Positions 47,579-58,456 of a stretch of 64,000 nucleotides of DNA are shown piece after piece; positions within the stretch are counted from its first letter, which is position 1; each line of letters opens with the position of its first letter. Source of the DNA: Stromatinia cepivora (taxonomy: Eukaryota; Ascomycota; Leotiomycetes; Helotiales; Sclerotiniaceae); the NCBI GenBank assembly GCA_014898415.1, contig RCTD01000012.1, positions 434,001-498,000 of the forward strand, read 5' to 3'. The notes under the pieces were generated by a model, which saw only the letters and a list, made by a program, of their open reading frames with translations, was not told where the DNA came from and did not search any database. The position numbers and the translations under genes are program-made.

Positions 47579-48669
47579 TTGTTTGATGAAGAAAAGAAAA
47601 AAAGAAATGTTTCTTTATCTGATAACAATAATCTATTCGATTTTTCAGCGCTGGATTTTTCGGATAATGAATTAAATAAAGAAGAGAGAAAAAAAAGATT
47701 ATCAAAAGTTACTGGTTCTTTAGTTAAAATAAGAGATAAAAGAAATTATAAAGAAAAAAACGATTATTTATATATTCGATATATGAAATCATTAATTGCT
47801 GGGAGACATAATTTCCATAACGAATATTTTATTGATTCTTTCAAATCGAATAATCATTGATATTGGAATTGTGATATTTATTCATATATTCCCTTACTGG
47901 TTTTTTTTTATCCTTTAGTAGATTACTATATCACTGTTTATCAGCAAAATTCGAAAGTAAATTCTTTGTTCACCCCCTATCTTCATAATATATTGATTAT
48001 TGATTATATAATCCAAATAGGGATATAGAATTGCAATAAAGGTGATATTGAAGATCGAAAAGAAAAAAGAAGTTGTTTTTTTGCCCCCATGTTATTGTTC
48101 TTCCTCTCCTTATTATATTACTCACCAGAATCCTCGAAAGACCGAATAGAAGAAGTATATTATGATTTCGGAGAACAATAATGAAGATGAAAAAGAAAGA
48201 ATAATGGAGAAGAAAAGGAGGAAAAAGCAGATGGTATATTCAAAGAAAAAGGAAAGAAGAAATAATCCCTTAGCTTCTATAATACCGATAACACCAATAA
48301 CTCTGGTTATTCTAATTATTCTTATTGTTCCTTGTTCCTTGATTGTTGCGGATAATCTAAAGGCTTTTTTACTTGAATTTCAAGTTATTGAGTTTAGAAA
48401 GAAGTTTATCCTTTTTTAAGGATAAGAAAATGAAAAGCAAAGAAGTAATCGGCCTTAATTGTTCTTTGTTTTCCAATGAATATAGAGTATATGAATTAGA
48501 ACGTATCGTGGAAAAGTATAATAATCTGGGATATCAAATAGAACTCATTCTATTTACACCAAAAGAAAGAAATACAAGCTCCAAATTGTCGTTATTCAAA
48601 TTCTATAATCGTTGTTATTTAAGTTTTATAATCCTGTTGTTTATATTTTGTAGATTGAAAAGGGATTAA
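47579..48669 (+). pseudogene. Opposite-strand reading frames between RNase H and 3' LTR of C2
   Basis: Three plus-strand frames lie here, against the direction of the element: 47579-47860 (93 aa, Lys/Arg-rich, starts MFDEEKKKRNVSLSDNNN), 48162-48419 (85 aa, basic then strongly hydrophobic, IITPIT-like membrane stretch IPITPITLVILIILIVPCSL) and 48373-48669 (98 aa, containing RVYELERIVEKYNNLGYQIE). Further in-frame peptide-like sequence starts near 47170. None resembles gag or pol. They may be remnants of one added gene, damaged by RIP. No function can be given. Confidence 0.4.
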
Positions 48670-48779
48670 AAGTGTTCGAACTTTTGTTTTGTAAGGTTCT
48701 TAATGAATCTGTCAGTAGTTATATTGGTGGTCGGTAGATAGATTATATAAAAGTTCTTTTTTGAATATTCTTGATGTAA

Positions 48780-48992
48780 TTATATGTTTTGGATATCGAT
48801 GTGATGTAGTTTCGTAATGATCCATTTGTTTTCATTAATCACCAATCTGATCGCTTGTTGGTTGTTGTAGAAGATCGTTACAAATTCTTTTACTGTTAGA
48901 TCGATTTCTTTTAAGAAATGTAAAATTGCTATAGTTTTTTTTGATGTATATTCGATTTCGAAAAGCTTTATTTCGATAGTCGAAATAATCAC
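48780..48992 (-). pseudogene. Copia C2 RNase H fragment
   Basis: Reads EYTSKKTIAILHFLKEIDL, then YNNQQAIRLVINE and HHIDIQNI: the Copia pattern A-E-Y..W-L..L, D-N-Q-x-A-I and H-I-D-I. The catalytic Asp of D-N-Q is Asn here, a G-to-A change. Confidence 0.8.
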
Positions 48993-49301
48993 GGTATCTT
49001 ATTTGGATGCTTTTTATACGATTAAGCTACCAAAAAGGAATATAACATACTTTTAGAATGATCGACAAATATCTGGATCATTTATAAAAGAAGTATCTAA
49101 GAAAACGAAAAATTGTAATATTTGATCATCATTATATTGGATCGCGAGATATTTTGTATTCTATAGATATTGTAAACAATAATCGACAGCTTTTATATAT
49201 TCGCTCAATGGATTGATCAAATAATGGTTCAATTGCGAAATAGCGAATGATATATCCGCTTTTATAATGATTGCAGTATATAATATTGAGCCCACTTTCT
49301 T

Positions 49302-49667
49302 TTAATATATTTTTATAATATATACAGGAGTTTGATCCTGATTTTTCCGAAATACTATTATCGAAAACGGTGTGCTTACTGTTCCATTTGTTGTTTTGAA
49401 TTTCTTAGCAATCTTCTTAATATATGTATCATAAACTAGCCACAACTTTTTCTTAGATCGATTATGGAGTATATGTATATCTAAAAACCATTTAGTATTT
49501 TCCAGGTTTCGTAGTTTATATATAGCTTTGATTTCTTTAATAATCTTTATGACAATTGATTCGTTTTTTTTATAATAAATAATCTGAACATTGTTTACAA
49601 AGAAAAGAATTATGATAATGTGCTCTGGGTTAATGTATAAATACGGTTCCTTTTTGTATTGTATCAA
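49302..49667 (-). pseudogene. Copia C2 reverse transcriptase fragment
   Basis: Reads IIILFFVNNVQIIYYKK; intact Copia RTs have VDD here and both Asp are now Asn, the G-to-A outcome of RIP. This is followed by ENTKWFLDIHILHN (the LG/L-x-I-x-x-D block of the family). Confidence 0.85.
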
Positions 49668-52565
49668 TTCTAGTTTCTCGAATATTTGAATGAAATCCCT
49701 AAACTATATAATTGGGGAATCTTGTAGATTATACAAAACTCAATCGATTATAATATTTTTGTTTGGGATTTTGTATTTATTAAATAGATAATATACAATT
49801 GGGATACCGAAAGGATTATACAGAATATTGATAAAGATATTGATTATATTATATTGTTTTGTTTCGAGATTGTATTTAATAATAATTGTTATTACAATTC
49901 GGAATAATCGATTTACTAATATAGTGGTGTAAATAATCTCAATAGTACTTTTAACCTGAAAATCTCCTTATATTATTAAATATAAATGATAATGAATGAT
50001 TAAATCTTGATCATTATATTTATATATGAATATTCATTGAAAGGGGATCGGTTTTGAAGGTTCCGATCCAGAATCGATTTCATATCAGATTTTCCTAGCC
50101 TTAAAGTTATTAATCTCAAAATCGTAATCCTATTTGAACTAATATTCCATTTGATGATTTTCTAATTGATAATAAAAACAAGGTAATTTTGGAACTGCAA
50201 ATATATGAATTCGAAGAAATGGTGTTGTCTGTAATCTATTAATTGTAAATCAGATAGAAGGTAGTAATGGTTTTGCTTCAATTCTAATAATGATTATATT
50301 ATAAATTGTTATAAATTGAAAATACTCTTTTATATTGTTTATTCCTTATTAATCAAATTAGAATATAAAATGAAAATTGTTTAAATAAGGTAATTCTATT
50401 GAATTTATTCTTTGAGATATAATAATTCCTATATAAGATTTAGTATTGAGATTGCTTCTTTAATGGTATTGTTGTATATACAATTGTCTTTGTATGTGTA
50501 TTAATTGCTTTGGGATACAAAAACCAGATGATTCCTGGAAGAGAAATGATTCCAAATAATAATCGTATAATTGAAACTTAGATGGATTGATCTGAACCCT
50601 GGGTATTTCAATCTTTATAATATAAGCTCTTTTAGATATCTATTTGAAATTATGAATCCACGAATCCTTTATAAATCGATTAGATGAATATATAAGGCAC
50701 AGCAATCTTTATAATAATTGGATTTTCTTTACGGAATATTTTAATTAATTATTCCAATATATATACTTCTTTTTGGAATATTGAGATTAATCGATTAAAA
50801 CGATCTTTAAATCATTTTCGTATATACCGCGAAGAATTTCGATGGTATGATTAGTAGGTTTATACTTCATATTTTTTATATCAATATGTTCGATAAAGTC
50901 GGGATCTATATTATTATTACAAATATTTTCTTAAGCAATATCAATATCTTTATCTATAAAATATAATTGCTTTTCAATAAAAGAATCGGTTTTTTTAGTT
51001 TCTTCAATGAAAAAATCGATTAGTGTTTATATATCTTTATTATATATCTTATTTTCATTATCTAAAGGATTAAATGGATTGGATAATCCTAAATCGATTT
51101 CTTTATTTTTATTATCACCCTTCAGATCTGTATTTACCCTTAAGATCAATTTGTTTGTAAATAATAGATTTGAAGTATATTTGATGGATAAATCAAGGGT
51201 TTTTCGATCTATGAAAATAGATAAATAAATGAAGTCCTTATGATTGTTCTCGTTTTGAATAATCGTTTTATTCAATTTGATATAATCTTATAAATTAAAA
51301 GCTCTAACAAACTGTTTAAGCTCTTCTGTAATATGAATATCGATCATTCGATTGATGGAATCTATATAATAAATGAATTCTTTATTGAACGTTATATTTC
51401 GAATAACAATAATTTTATCAAATTTGGATATTTATATATAATAGATTAATATATTTAGAATATAGTTTATTAAATATCCAATATATACTCAAGGATTGAT
51501 TTTATACTATTTCCTATTAATTCCAGTTTTTTTGTTTTTATCCAAAGAATAAATTCGATATTTATACTTATAAATTCCATTCCAATTGGGATGGAGATCG
51601 TTAAATATTTTCTTTGCGAACAAAGGATTATCTTTGTAAAGATAATTACAGAATTATATATCGAGTATTTTATTAAGCGATTTGAAGGATTTAACCTTTA
51701 AAGGATTTATATTATATAAGTAAATAGCAATTTGCATTATTTCCATTTATAATTTGTCTGGTAAATCTACTATGATCTATATTTTTATTTGTTTTGTGAT
51801 TATTTTTTGTTTTATACATTCTGATCCTTTATTAGGTTTATATATATGAAATAGAGATAGTTCAAATTCGATACCTTTTTATTTGATCCATTTCTCAAAT
51901 AACATTACTTTTATAATTCCAATAATAGATATATCATTATCCTATTTGATCATTATAATCGCTAAGCCATACTTATAATAAACCTAGGTTACAAAACTTT
52001 GGATAATTATAAATACTTTATCATATATTTTGTAATAGATTGGATATGAAAAGATCTTATTATAGTATATTTCTTTGATCAATAAAAGCTATGATGTATT
52101 GTTATATTCTTTATCGAAATCAAAAAGATTCTATTGAATTTTGTAAAAGGGTTAAAATGGTTGGTGATTATTTGGAGTGTGAAAAATGATTTGTTTTATA
52201 TAAATATGAATGTAATCGGCGTAATTGGAACGAATAATATCTTTTATTTTGATGTTTTGCATTGCAAATATTAAATGTTTAAAAGCTTCCTTTTCCAGAT
52301 GTTTAGAGTGTTCATATTACATTTCATTTGTATCTTCTTTTGGAAGAGATGGATTGCAAGAACGATAGAATACTTTGTTTATTTTTCTGTTTATTATTGG
52401 ATATATTATAGAAGGGTTATTTATAGGAATAAATAAAAGAATACTCGAATAAATAAAAAACAATTTGTATTCTAAAAATATAAGATTTTCAATATAAATA
52501 TATTGAATAACTATTATATTATTTGTATGATCTTCTTTATGAAGAATACAATTATATCCTGAAAA

Positions 52566-52832
52566 TTATAGACTGACTTTCTTTAATCGAATCTCCGAAA
52601 CGATATTGATATGAAAACTAGGGATAAATACTATATCGTTCAAGATCAGATTATTATTAGGATAACCTTCTTTCTTGATGATCCCTTTGATAATACAAAC
52701 CCCATATTTTAGGATTTGAAAACTGGAAGTGCCTGTTTCTATAAGATCATTAGGATCGGATGATCGATATCGATGATTATTCAATAAAGATATATCGTTT
52801 ATGATATATATAGTATTACAATTATCAAACAA
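52566..52832 (-). pseudogene. Copia C2 protease/GAG-pre-integrase fragment
   Basis: Begins FDNCNTIYIINDISLLNNHR, corresponding to the W-x-x-D-[ST]-G/C-[AS]-[ST] aspartic protease site followed by H-[IV]-x-[ND]; then NLILNDIVFIPSFHINIVSE matches the L-x-[DN]-V-x-[YF]-[VI]-P-x-[FL]-x-x-N-[IL]-[IVL]-S block that closes the Copia protease. Confidence 0.82.
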
Positions 52833-54379
52833 AATGCTATTGAATAGATAGTGTACTTTTATTGTTATAGAGTATATTCTTAATTAATCATATCGAGCAT
52901 TCAAGATAATAGTGTTAATTGAAGGTTCTGGAGGATCAATAGAATCTTTTATCTATTTCCTTTTGATCTAATCAAAATGAAATTGCTTTTATGAATACGA
53001 TCTTACTCGATCCCTAATTGCTTATAGCTCGTTTTTACTGAATACCTTTTTGAGCAATGGATTGATCCTTCCGGTGAACGCTAACTCTATGACTTTGCAA
53101 TTGTATGTAGTATGATCATGACCAATTCCATTGTTCCATTCAGATTCGGTTCTGTAAGGATATTCCCAAATCTTCTTGATCCCCTGATTGTTTTCAGAAT
53201 TGATACTTTTCTTATTCTTTTTAGGCCTTTTATCATTTTGAAAAAAGATAAATATAGAATATATTTCTTTTTTAGCTTTTGGGGAAATAGAATCTTGGAA
53301 GATTAATCCTTCAAAAACGTTTCCAAATTGTTTGAATAAGAGGTTAGATAATCCGAACTAATTGTTCATTTCGATTTACGTGATTATAGTATTTGCTCAG
53401 GTTGGGAGTATCCTAGTACTAACGATTTGTAGAAAAATATTGATAGCGATTTCATTTTATACCTCAGTGATTTTGTATACAAAAGCTTTAATGTAAGCTA
53501 TAATCCAATCCCTGTACCATTTGACAGAATCGATTCTGCTGAGCAAAGCTTGCATTAGAACAGACCGATATTCTTGTAATACTATAAGCTTGGTAATAAT
53601 TATTGTAGGTACGAACTTCTTTTTGAATATATTGATAATCGTCTTGAATAGAAGAGCTGTAATACCTTGATTGAGAATAGATAGTTTTATAAAGTGTATT
53701 TGATTAATTAACGATTCGATCTATTTATAAATATCCCTGAAAGCTTTGTGATTCTATGTATATTCTTATTGTCGGTATCGATATTTTAATTAAAAAGAAA
53801 CAAGCTTGGAGGAGATTTCTTAAAAGGTAATTGAGAATGGAATAATAAATCTATTAGAAATAGATCCCGATATATTATTATCAGAATCTTTTATTTTCGT
53901 ATCTTTATTAATATCTTCCCTGGATTGGATTGCTACAAAATATTCCGAGAATTCCTTTTGATATTGAATTTGTTTCTTTTGATCGTATTTGACTTAAAGA
54001 TCGATAATGAAAGGTAAAACAGATAATTTGATTGAAAACCAATCGATCTGAGTATAGATAAACTCATTTGTTAGATCGGAGTTTGAAATGGATATTGTTG
54101 ATATAGAAACAAATAGATCGTTCTTTGGATTAATTGAATCCCAGATTCCTTAAACTTAACATTTATTTTTCAAGTATAAATACCACTTCGGTTATTGAGC
54201 ACAAATTGTAAAAAGAAGATCGTTTTGATCCTTTGCTATATTGAATAGAAATAACTGAATTAATATAAATATTGAATTATAAATGAGGTAGGAATGATAT
54301 TTTAAGAATGATCTTTTAAGTATTTAGTAATCACCGGATAGAAAGTTGTATAGATTTTAAAAGCTATCAGGCTTATAAC

Positions 54380-54688
54380 TATTACAGGATAATATAATTA
54401 CATAACATTTTCAGGAATCGTTGAATAGATGGTATATGTGATTGGTAGAGTAAAAGAATTGAATGATTTACCCTTGATTATATGAATCAAAAACTATATA
54501 TATAGAACAAATGAATGATTATCTAACCGATATGCATTTTAATTAGGCTAGATCTTTGTTTATTAGTATATCAGGATCACCTTATCAATTGGTGGATTGG
54601 TAAGGGCTAGTAGATCCTTCATTCCGATTAGAAAGCATACGCTTTGATCCTTCATAAAATACAGGGGATTGCGGGGCTTTCCGTGACA
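54380..54688 (-). repeat. 5' LTR of Copia C2 (309 bp)
   Basis: Left (inner) end converted (TATTACAGGATAATATAATT), right (outer) end intact (CGGGGCTTTCCGTGACA). Followed by the second ATTAT. Confidence 0.9.
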
Positions 54689-54693
54689 ATTAT

Positions 54694-55206
54694 CAAAGAG
54701 TAATAGATATATTGGATATCCAAATCAGTTTTAATATCGATGATAAGATCAAGCATTTGTAAGCTAAAGAATTTCGTTTTAAGAATAGATCAAAGCAAGT
54801 ACAAATTGTGAAAGGATCTAGGTATACTTCTCGATGTCAAGAATTAGATTTCGAGATCTTAAACAATATTTGTGATTTTTATCAAAAAGAAGATCATTAT
54901 ATACAAAACTGCCTATATTTAGTATAAATTAGTAAACTCTTTTACAATTATTTTTGTTATTAAAAGAAAAGGGGATCATTGAATCTAAAGAAGATTCATT
55001 TCAACAAGAAAGATCAAATATACCCTGCTAATAATATTTCTAAATCAGATTCCGATATTGAAGATATAATAAAGGAAGATTACAATTTGATAAAAAAGAT
55101 CATTAATAAGATTTCCCCTAATAAATGGTATACTGATATAGGTGTTTCTTTATATATATCTGATCAATCTTTATTATTCAAATCAATAGATTCTATTATT
55201 AAATAA
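54694..55206 (+). pseudogene. Copia A gag zinc knuckle and protease fragment
   Basis: At 54871-54912 the frame reads CDFYQKEDHYIQNC, a gag CCHC zinc knuckle whose second Cys is now Tyr (TGT to TAT). At 54979-55206 a frame continues to NKWYTDIGVSLYISDQ, which is the Copia protease site (W-x-x-D-T-G-A-S-x-H-[IV]-[ST]) with Thr-to-Ile and Ala-to-Val changes of RIP type. Just after, LVDILYKDGSKMLLSN and LYILKLKVNLLLGKRICE follow. Confidence 0.82.
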
Positions 55207-55651
55207 AAGATAAAGATTGATAGGAGAATGATATATTATTGCCATTGGGGTTTAGTAGATATACTATACAAAGATGGTTCTAAGATGCTACTTTCAAATA
55301 TATTATATATATTAAAATTAAAAGTAAACTTGCTATTAGGAAAAAGGATTTGCGAAATAAAGTTGTAAAGGGAATTCAATTCTTATTATATATATTTCAA
55401 AAAGAACAATAAGAAAATTATCTGTATTAGAATGCAAAATGGAATATATATAATTTTATATATAACTAAAGGATATAAGAATATAGTTTTTTATTTGAGT
55501 ATATATCAAAATGATCAAGAAAAAGGTTTTTTTTTAAAAATAATCGATAGCATTAAAGGTATCGATGATGAATTAATATTTAAGGAAAAAGAGAGATATC
55601 TATTATAATATTGAAGATTCAATTATTTAGGTCTAGATAAAATCAAGAATC

Positions 55652-55817
55652 TTTTAACTTTTGGTGCAGGAAGTAGTAGTATTGTTGACTATGTAGGTTG
55701 AACTAAGGATCTATAATTCTAGTAGGAGTAGAATTGAGGTTATCCCCAAATATGGTCTGTGCACCATTGTGGTCTCGTGACCTCAATTCTAATCCTATGA
55801 TGGCCTCATTTCCAACA
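55652..55817 (-). repeat. Solo LTR of family I inside Copia A
   Basis: 166 bp in reverse orientation, from TTTTAAC to CCAACA. The pentamer GAATC lies at 55647-55651 and again at 55818-55822, so it is a true insertion with target duplication that later lost its body by LTR-LTR recombination. It is much less mutated than the surrounding DNA. Confidence 0.92.
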
Positions 55818-55822
55818 GAATC

Positions 55823-57480
55823 TATATAAGATATTCAATATAATCAAATCAATAAAGGTCCCAATTGAATTAAATATCTACAAAATATGTATATTCATCA
55901 AGATGATCAATCGTATTCCAAAGTAATTGAATTTGTACAAATCAAAGAGATTCGAATTTATATATTTCGATATTGTAGGATTATTCCCAAAATCGATTTG
56001 AGGGAATTGTTATTTCATATTGATCATTGATAGTTATATAAAAGTAAATTGGATTATATTATTTAAACAAAAAGATAATACAATTCAAATATTGAAAACT
56101 TAGAAAAAAGAGATGGAATTGGTTATTGAAGAAAAGATTATTGTAGTTAGAACTAATAATACATTAAAACTTCTATAAGTTATTTATAAATGATTATTAG
56201 GTATATGATTCGAAATTATAATAATTGCTTTCTTATATTAAAACAAATTTGTAGAACAGAATATAAGGATTGCAAAAGTAGATATAAAAGCAATGTTAAA
56301 AGAAGCTGAATTATTATTAGAGTTTTGGAATGAAATTATAAAGTATAATGTTTATATTAGGAATTGTATTAGTATTGGTTCTAATATAAACAGAATAGAT
56401 CAATCCTTTACAGAAACTTTTACAGGTATAATACCAGATATAGAGATATACAAAGTTTAGGGAAGCAAATATTATATTTATATTAATTCCAAGATTATTC
56501 CGAAAGAGCAAAGATACAATAAATTGCAGGATATTTCGAGAATCGATATATTCCTAGGATACTCAAAAGTTATAAATAAATATATCAAAGTATATTCTTT
56601 AAAGTTAAATTATATATTTCGATCAAGTAGAGTAATCATAGATGAATTTTATTGAGAAGGAGATTTGGATTTTAAATTAAGAAATTGTAAATCAGATCTA
56701 CAAAGAATAAAGAATGTAAAGCCAAATCGAAAACCTTGTAGTAGATTGACAACAAATAAGGCATCTTCTCCATCCTCAATATCAAATACGATATCTATAT
56801 CATCTTCGTTTCAAGTATTCTCTCCAGTAGATATTATATTGAGTTTAGTGATTGTATTAAGTACCTTAATTATCGAATTGAAATCAGATAAATTAGATAT
56901 ATCAATATTAATATACGATGAAAATAGAGATGGTAATATTCAGAAGATAAATTAAGAATCTTCTTTCAAGGATACTTTAGATATCGAATTCATTATTCTA
57001 AAGATTCCAATCCAAAAATCAACTTTTGCAAATTCTGAATTTATATCGAGAGCAAAATTTAAGATTGTTTTAAATTTTGTTGATAAGTTTATTTCAATAG
57101 AATCAGAAAATGAAGTAAATCTATAATTATTTGAGATCGAATAAAAGGATATAATAAATCTTGAAGACGAATCTTCAAGATATCTAACACAAAAACGGAA
57201 AAGAGATATAGAACAAGATTCTAAAAAAGAACAGGAAAATAAGATTATAAGGATGTTGATTATGATATCTATATAGACTAAAATTCAAGAAAGTGTAGAA
57301 TACGTTATAATTATAATCCTAATTATTTACAAAATAAACCTTTATATCAAAGACAAGATTGTTTTAGATTTTATAACTTCGTTGATAGATATAGATAATA
57401 TAGAAAATATAATATACCCAATCGAAAAAGTCTTGGGAATCAAAATACTAAGAATTTATAAGGAAGTAATATCGAATCGA
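55823..57480 (+). pseudogene. Copia A integrase and spacer region
   Basis: Frame fragments on the plus strand match element B: RIDIFLGYSKVINKYIKVYS (the integrase C-terminal G-Y-S/P line), then FKLRNCKSDLQRIKNVKP, then the Ser-rich linker with LDISILIYDENRDGNIQK at 56665-56955. Stops are frequent. Confidence 0.78.
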
Positions 57481-57576
57481 AAACACTTTGAAAAATGAAA
57501 GGAAACTATTCAAAAGGAAATCATATCTTTGATTCAAAATAATATTTGAAAAGAATATATATTCCTTAAAGGAAAT

Positions 57577-57994
57577 AATCTGGTTTTGATGAAATGGGTA
57601 TTTATAGTTAAGATTAAGGATAACAAAATAAAACGATTCAAGGCAAGATTAATAACTCGAAGATTCAATTAGATACTAGAAAAAGATTACAACGAAATGT
57701 TTATATCAATAATGAGGTTAGATATATTCAGATTATTCCTAATTATCATTGCAAAGGAAAATTTGGAATACTTATATTTCGATATCAAAAACGCTTTTAC
57801 TGAATTGTATTTGAAGGAAAAGATCTATTTCGAATTATTCTAAGGTATTAAAATCGAAAAGGGATATGTACTACGAGTCTTACAAAGTCTATATGGTTTG
57901 AAGCAAATTGGAAGGGATTGGAGTTTACTATTAAAGAAAGAACTTTTAGGTATAGGCTTTATATAAAGTTTGGTAGATCTATATCTGTATATAT
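57577..57994 (+). pseudogene. Copia A reverse transcriptase, truncated by element X
   Basis: Reads MKWVFIVKIKDNKIKRFKAR, DYNEMFISIMRLDIFRLF, YLYFDIKNAFTELYLKEKIY (first catalytic Asp kept, D-x-x-x-A-F) and VLQSLYGLKQIGRDW. It stops at LVDLYLYI, where element B continues into the second half of RT; the break marks the insertion of X. Confidence 0.88.
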
Positions 57995-58286
57995 TGTGAA
58001 AGAGATAGGTCGAGATATATACGTCCCGATAGCACGCTGCAAAGGGAAATAGGAATTGGAATTGATCAGATTATATTGTAAAGGTTTCAAGTAGTAAAAT
58101 TAATAGGTTTAAACAATGGTTTGGATTATATATAAATAGGGTACAAAAAGATTAATAGAAAAACAATTAATTTTTTTTAAGGAAAAAGGAGTAGAACCCT
58201 TTCTTATATCTAACTACAAAGAATCATATAACTATATAACTACGAATTAATTATGTATTAGATCTTGATATCCCAACTTTCTCATA
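57995..58286 (-). repeat. 3' LTR of element X (292 bp)
   Basis: The ends are TGTGAAAGAG and CTCATA on the plus strand. The outer end (57995-58050) keeps GC-rich sequence such as ACGTCCCGATAGCACGCTGC; the inner part is AT-rich. Only one copy is in the window, so the inner boundary rests on the adjacent polypurine tract. Confidence 0.62.
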
Positions 58287-58456
58287 CCCTTCCCTTCCCC
58301 GAAATATATATTCTATTTAGTTTTAGGATAGTTATAAAAGGTAAAAACCAAAAAGATCAAAAAACAATTAGATTAGAGAAAATCAATTAGAATATCAATA
58401 AACTAAGGCGGTAAACAATTTTTAAGATTGTCTTAAAAAAACAATATACTTCAGAT

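Larger units (their letters stand above)
46420..54688 (-). mobile_element. Complete nested Ty1/Copia element C2 (8,269 bp)
   Basis: Bounded by two 309-bp direct repeats (46420-46728 and 54380-54688). The ends were TGTCACGG..CCGTGACA before RIP; both ancestral halves survive in one or other copy. The pentamer ATTAT at 46415-46419 and 54689-54693 is the target duplication inside the gag of Copia A. The order on the minus strand is protease (52832-52566), an integrase-to-RT linker (51275-51027), RT (49667-49302), RNase H (48992-48780), so it is Copia type. A G-run polypurine tract abuts the left LTR (46729-46738, read on the minus strand), confirming orientation. About 2 kb of extra sequence separates RNase H from the 3' LTR and carries opposite-strand frames. 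All coding parts hold stops. Confidence 0.92.
45310..57994 (+). mobile_element. Ty1/Copia element A (family I), broken by three insertions
   Basis: 5' LTR at 45310-45475, then gag, protease, integrase and reverse transcriptase pieces reading on the plus strand up to 57994, where element X interrupts it. The parts are 45310-46419, 54694-55651, 55823-57994; the gaps are a complete Copia C2 (46420-54688) and a solo LTR (55652-55817). RNase H and the 3' LTR must lie beyond element X, outside the window. All coding parts carry RIP stops. The family is the same as element B (61098 onward), whose spacer and RT peptides match in order (LRNCKS, LDISI, RDIK/R-F-K-type RT blocks). A 15-base candidate primer site GGTTATGAAATCCGG follows the LTR at 45476-45490. 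Confidence 0.85.

Noticed and set aside
46420..54688. C2 as a Gypsy element because its LTR starts TGTCAC
   Set aside because: Protease, RT (V-D-D type), RNase H order and motifs are those of Copia elements.
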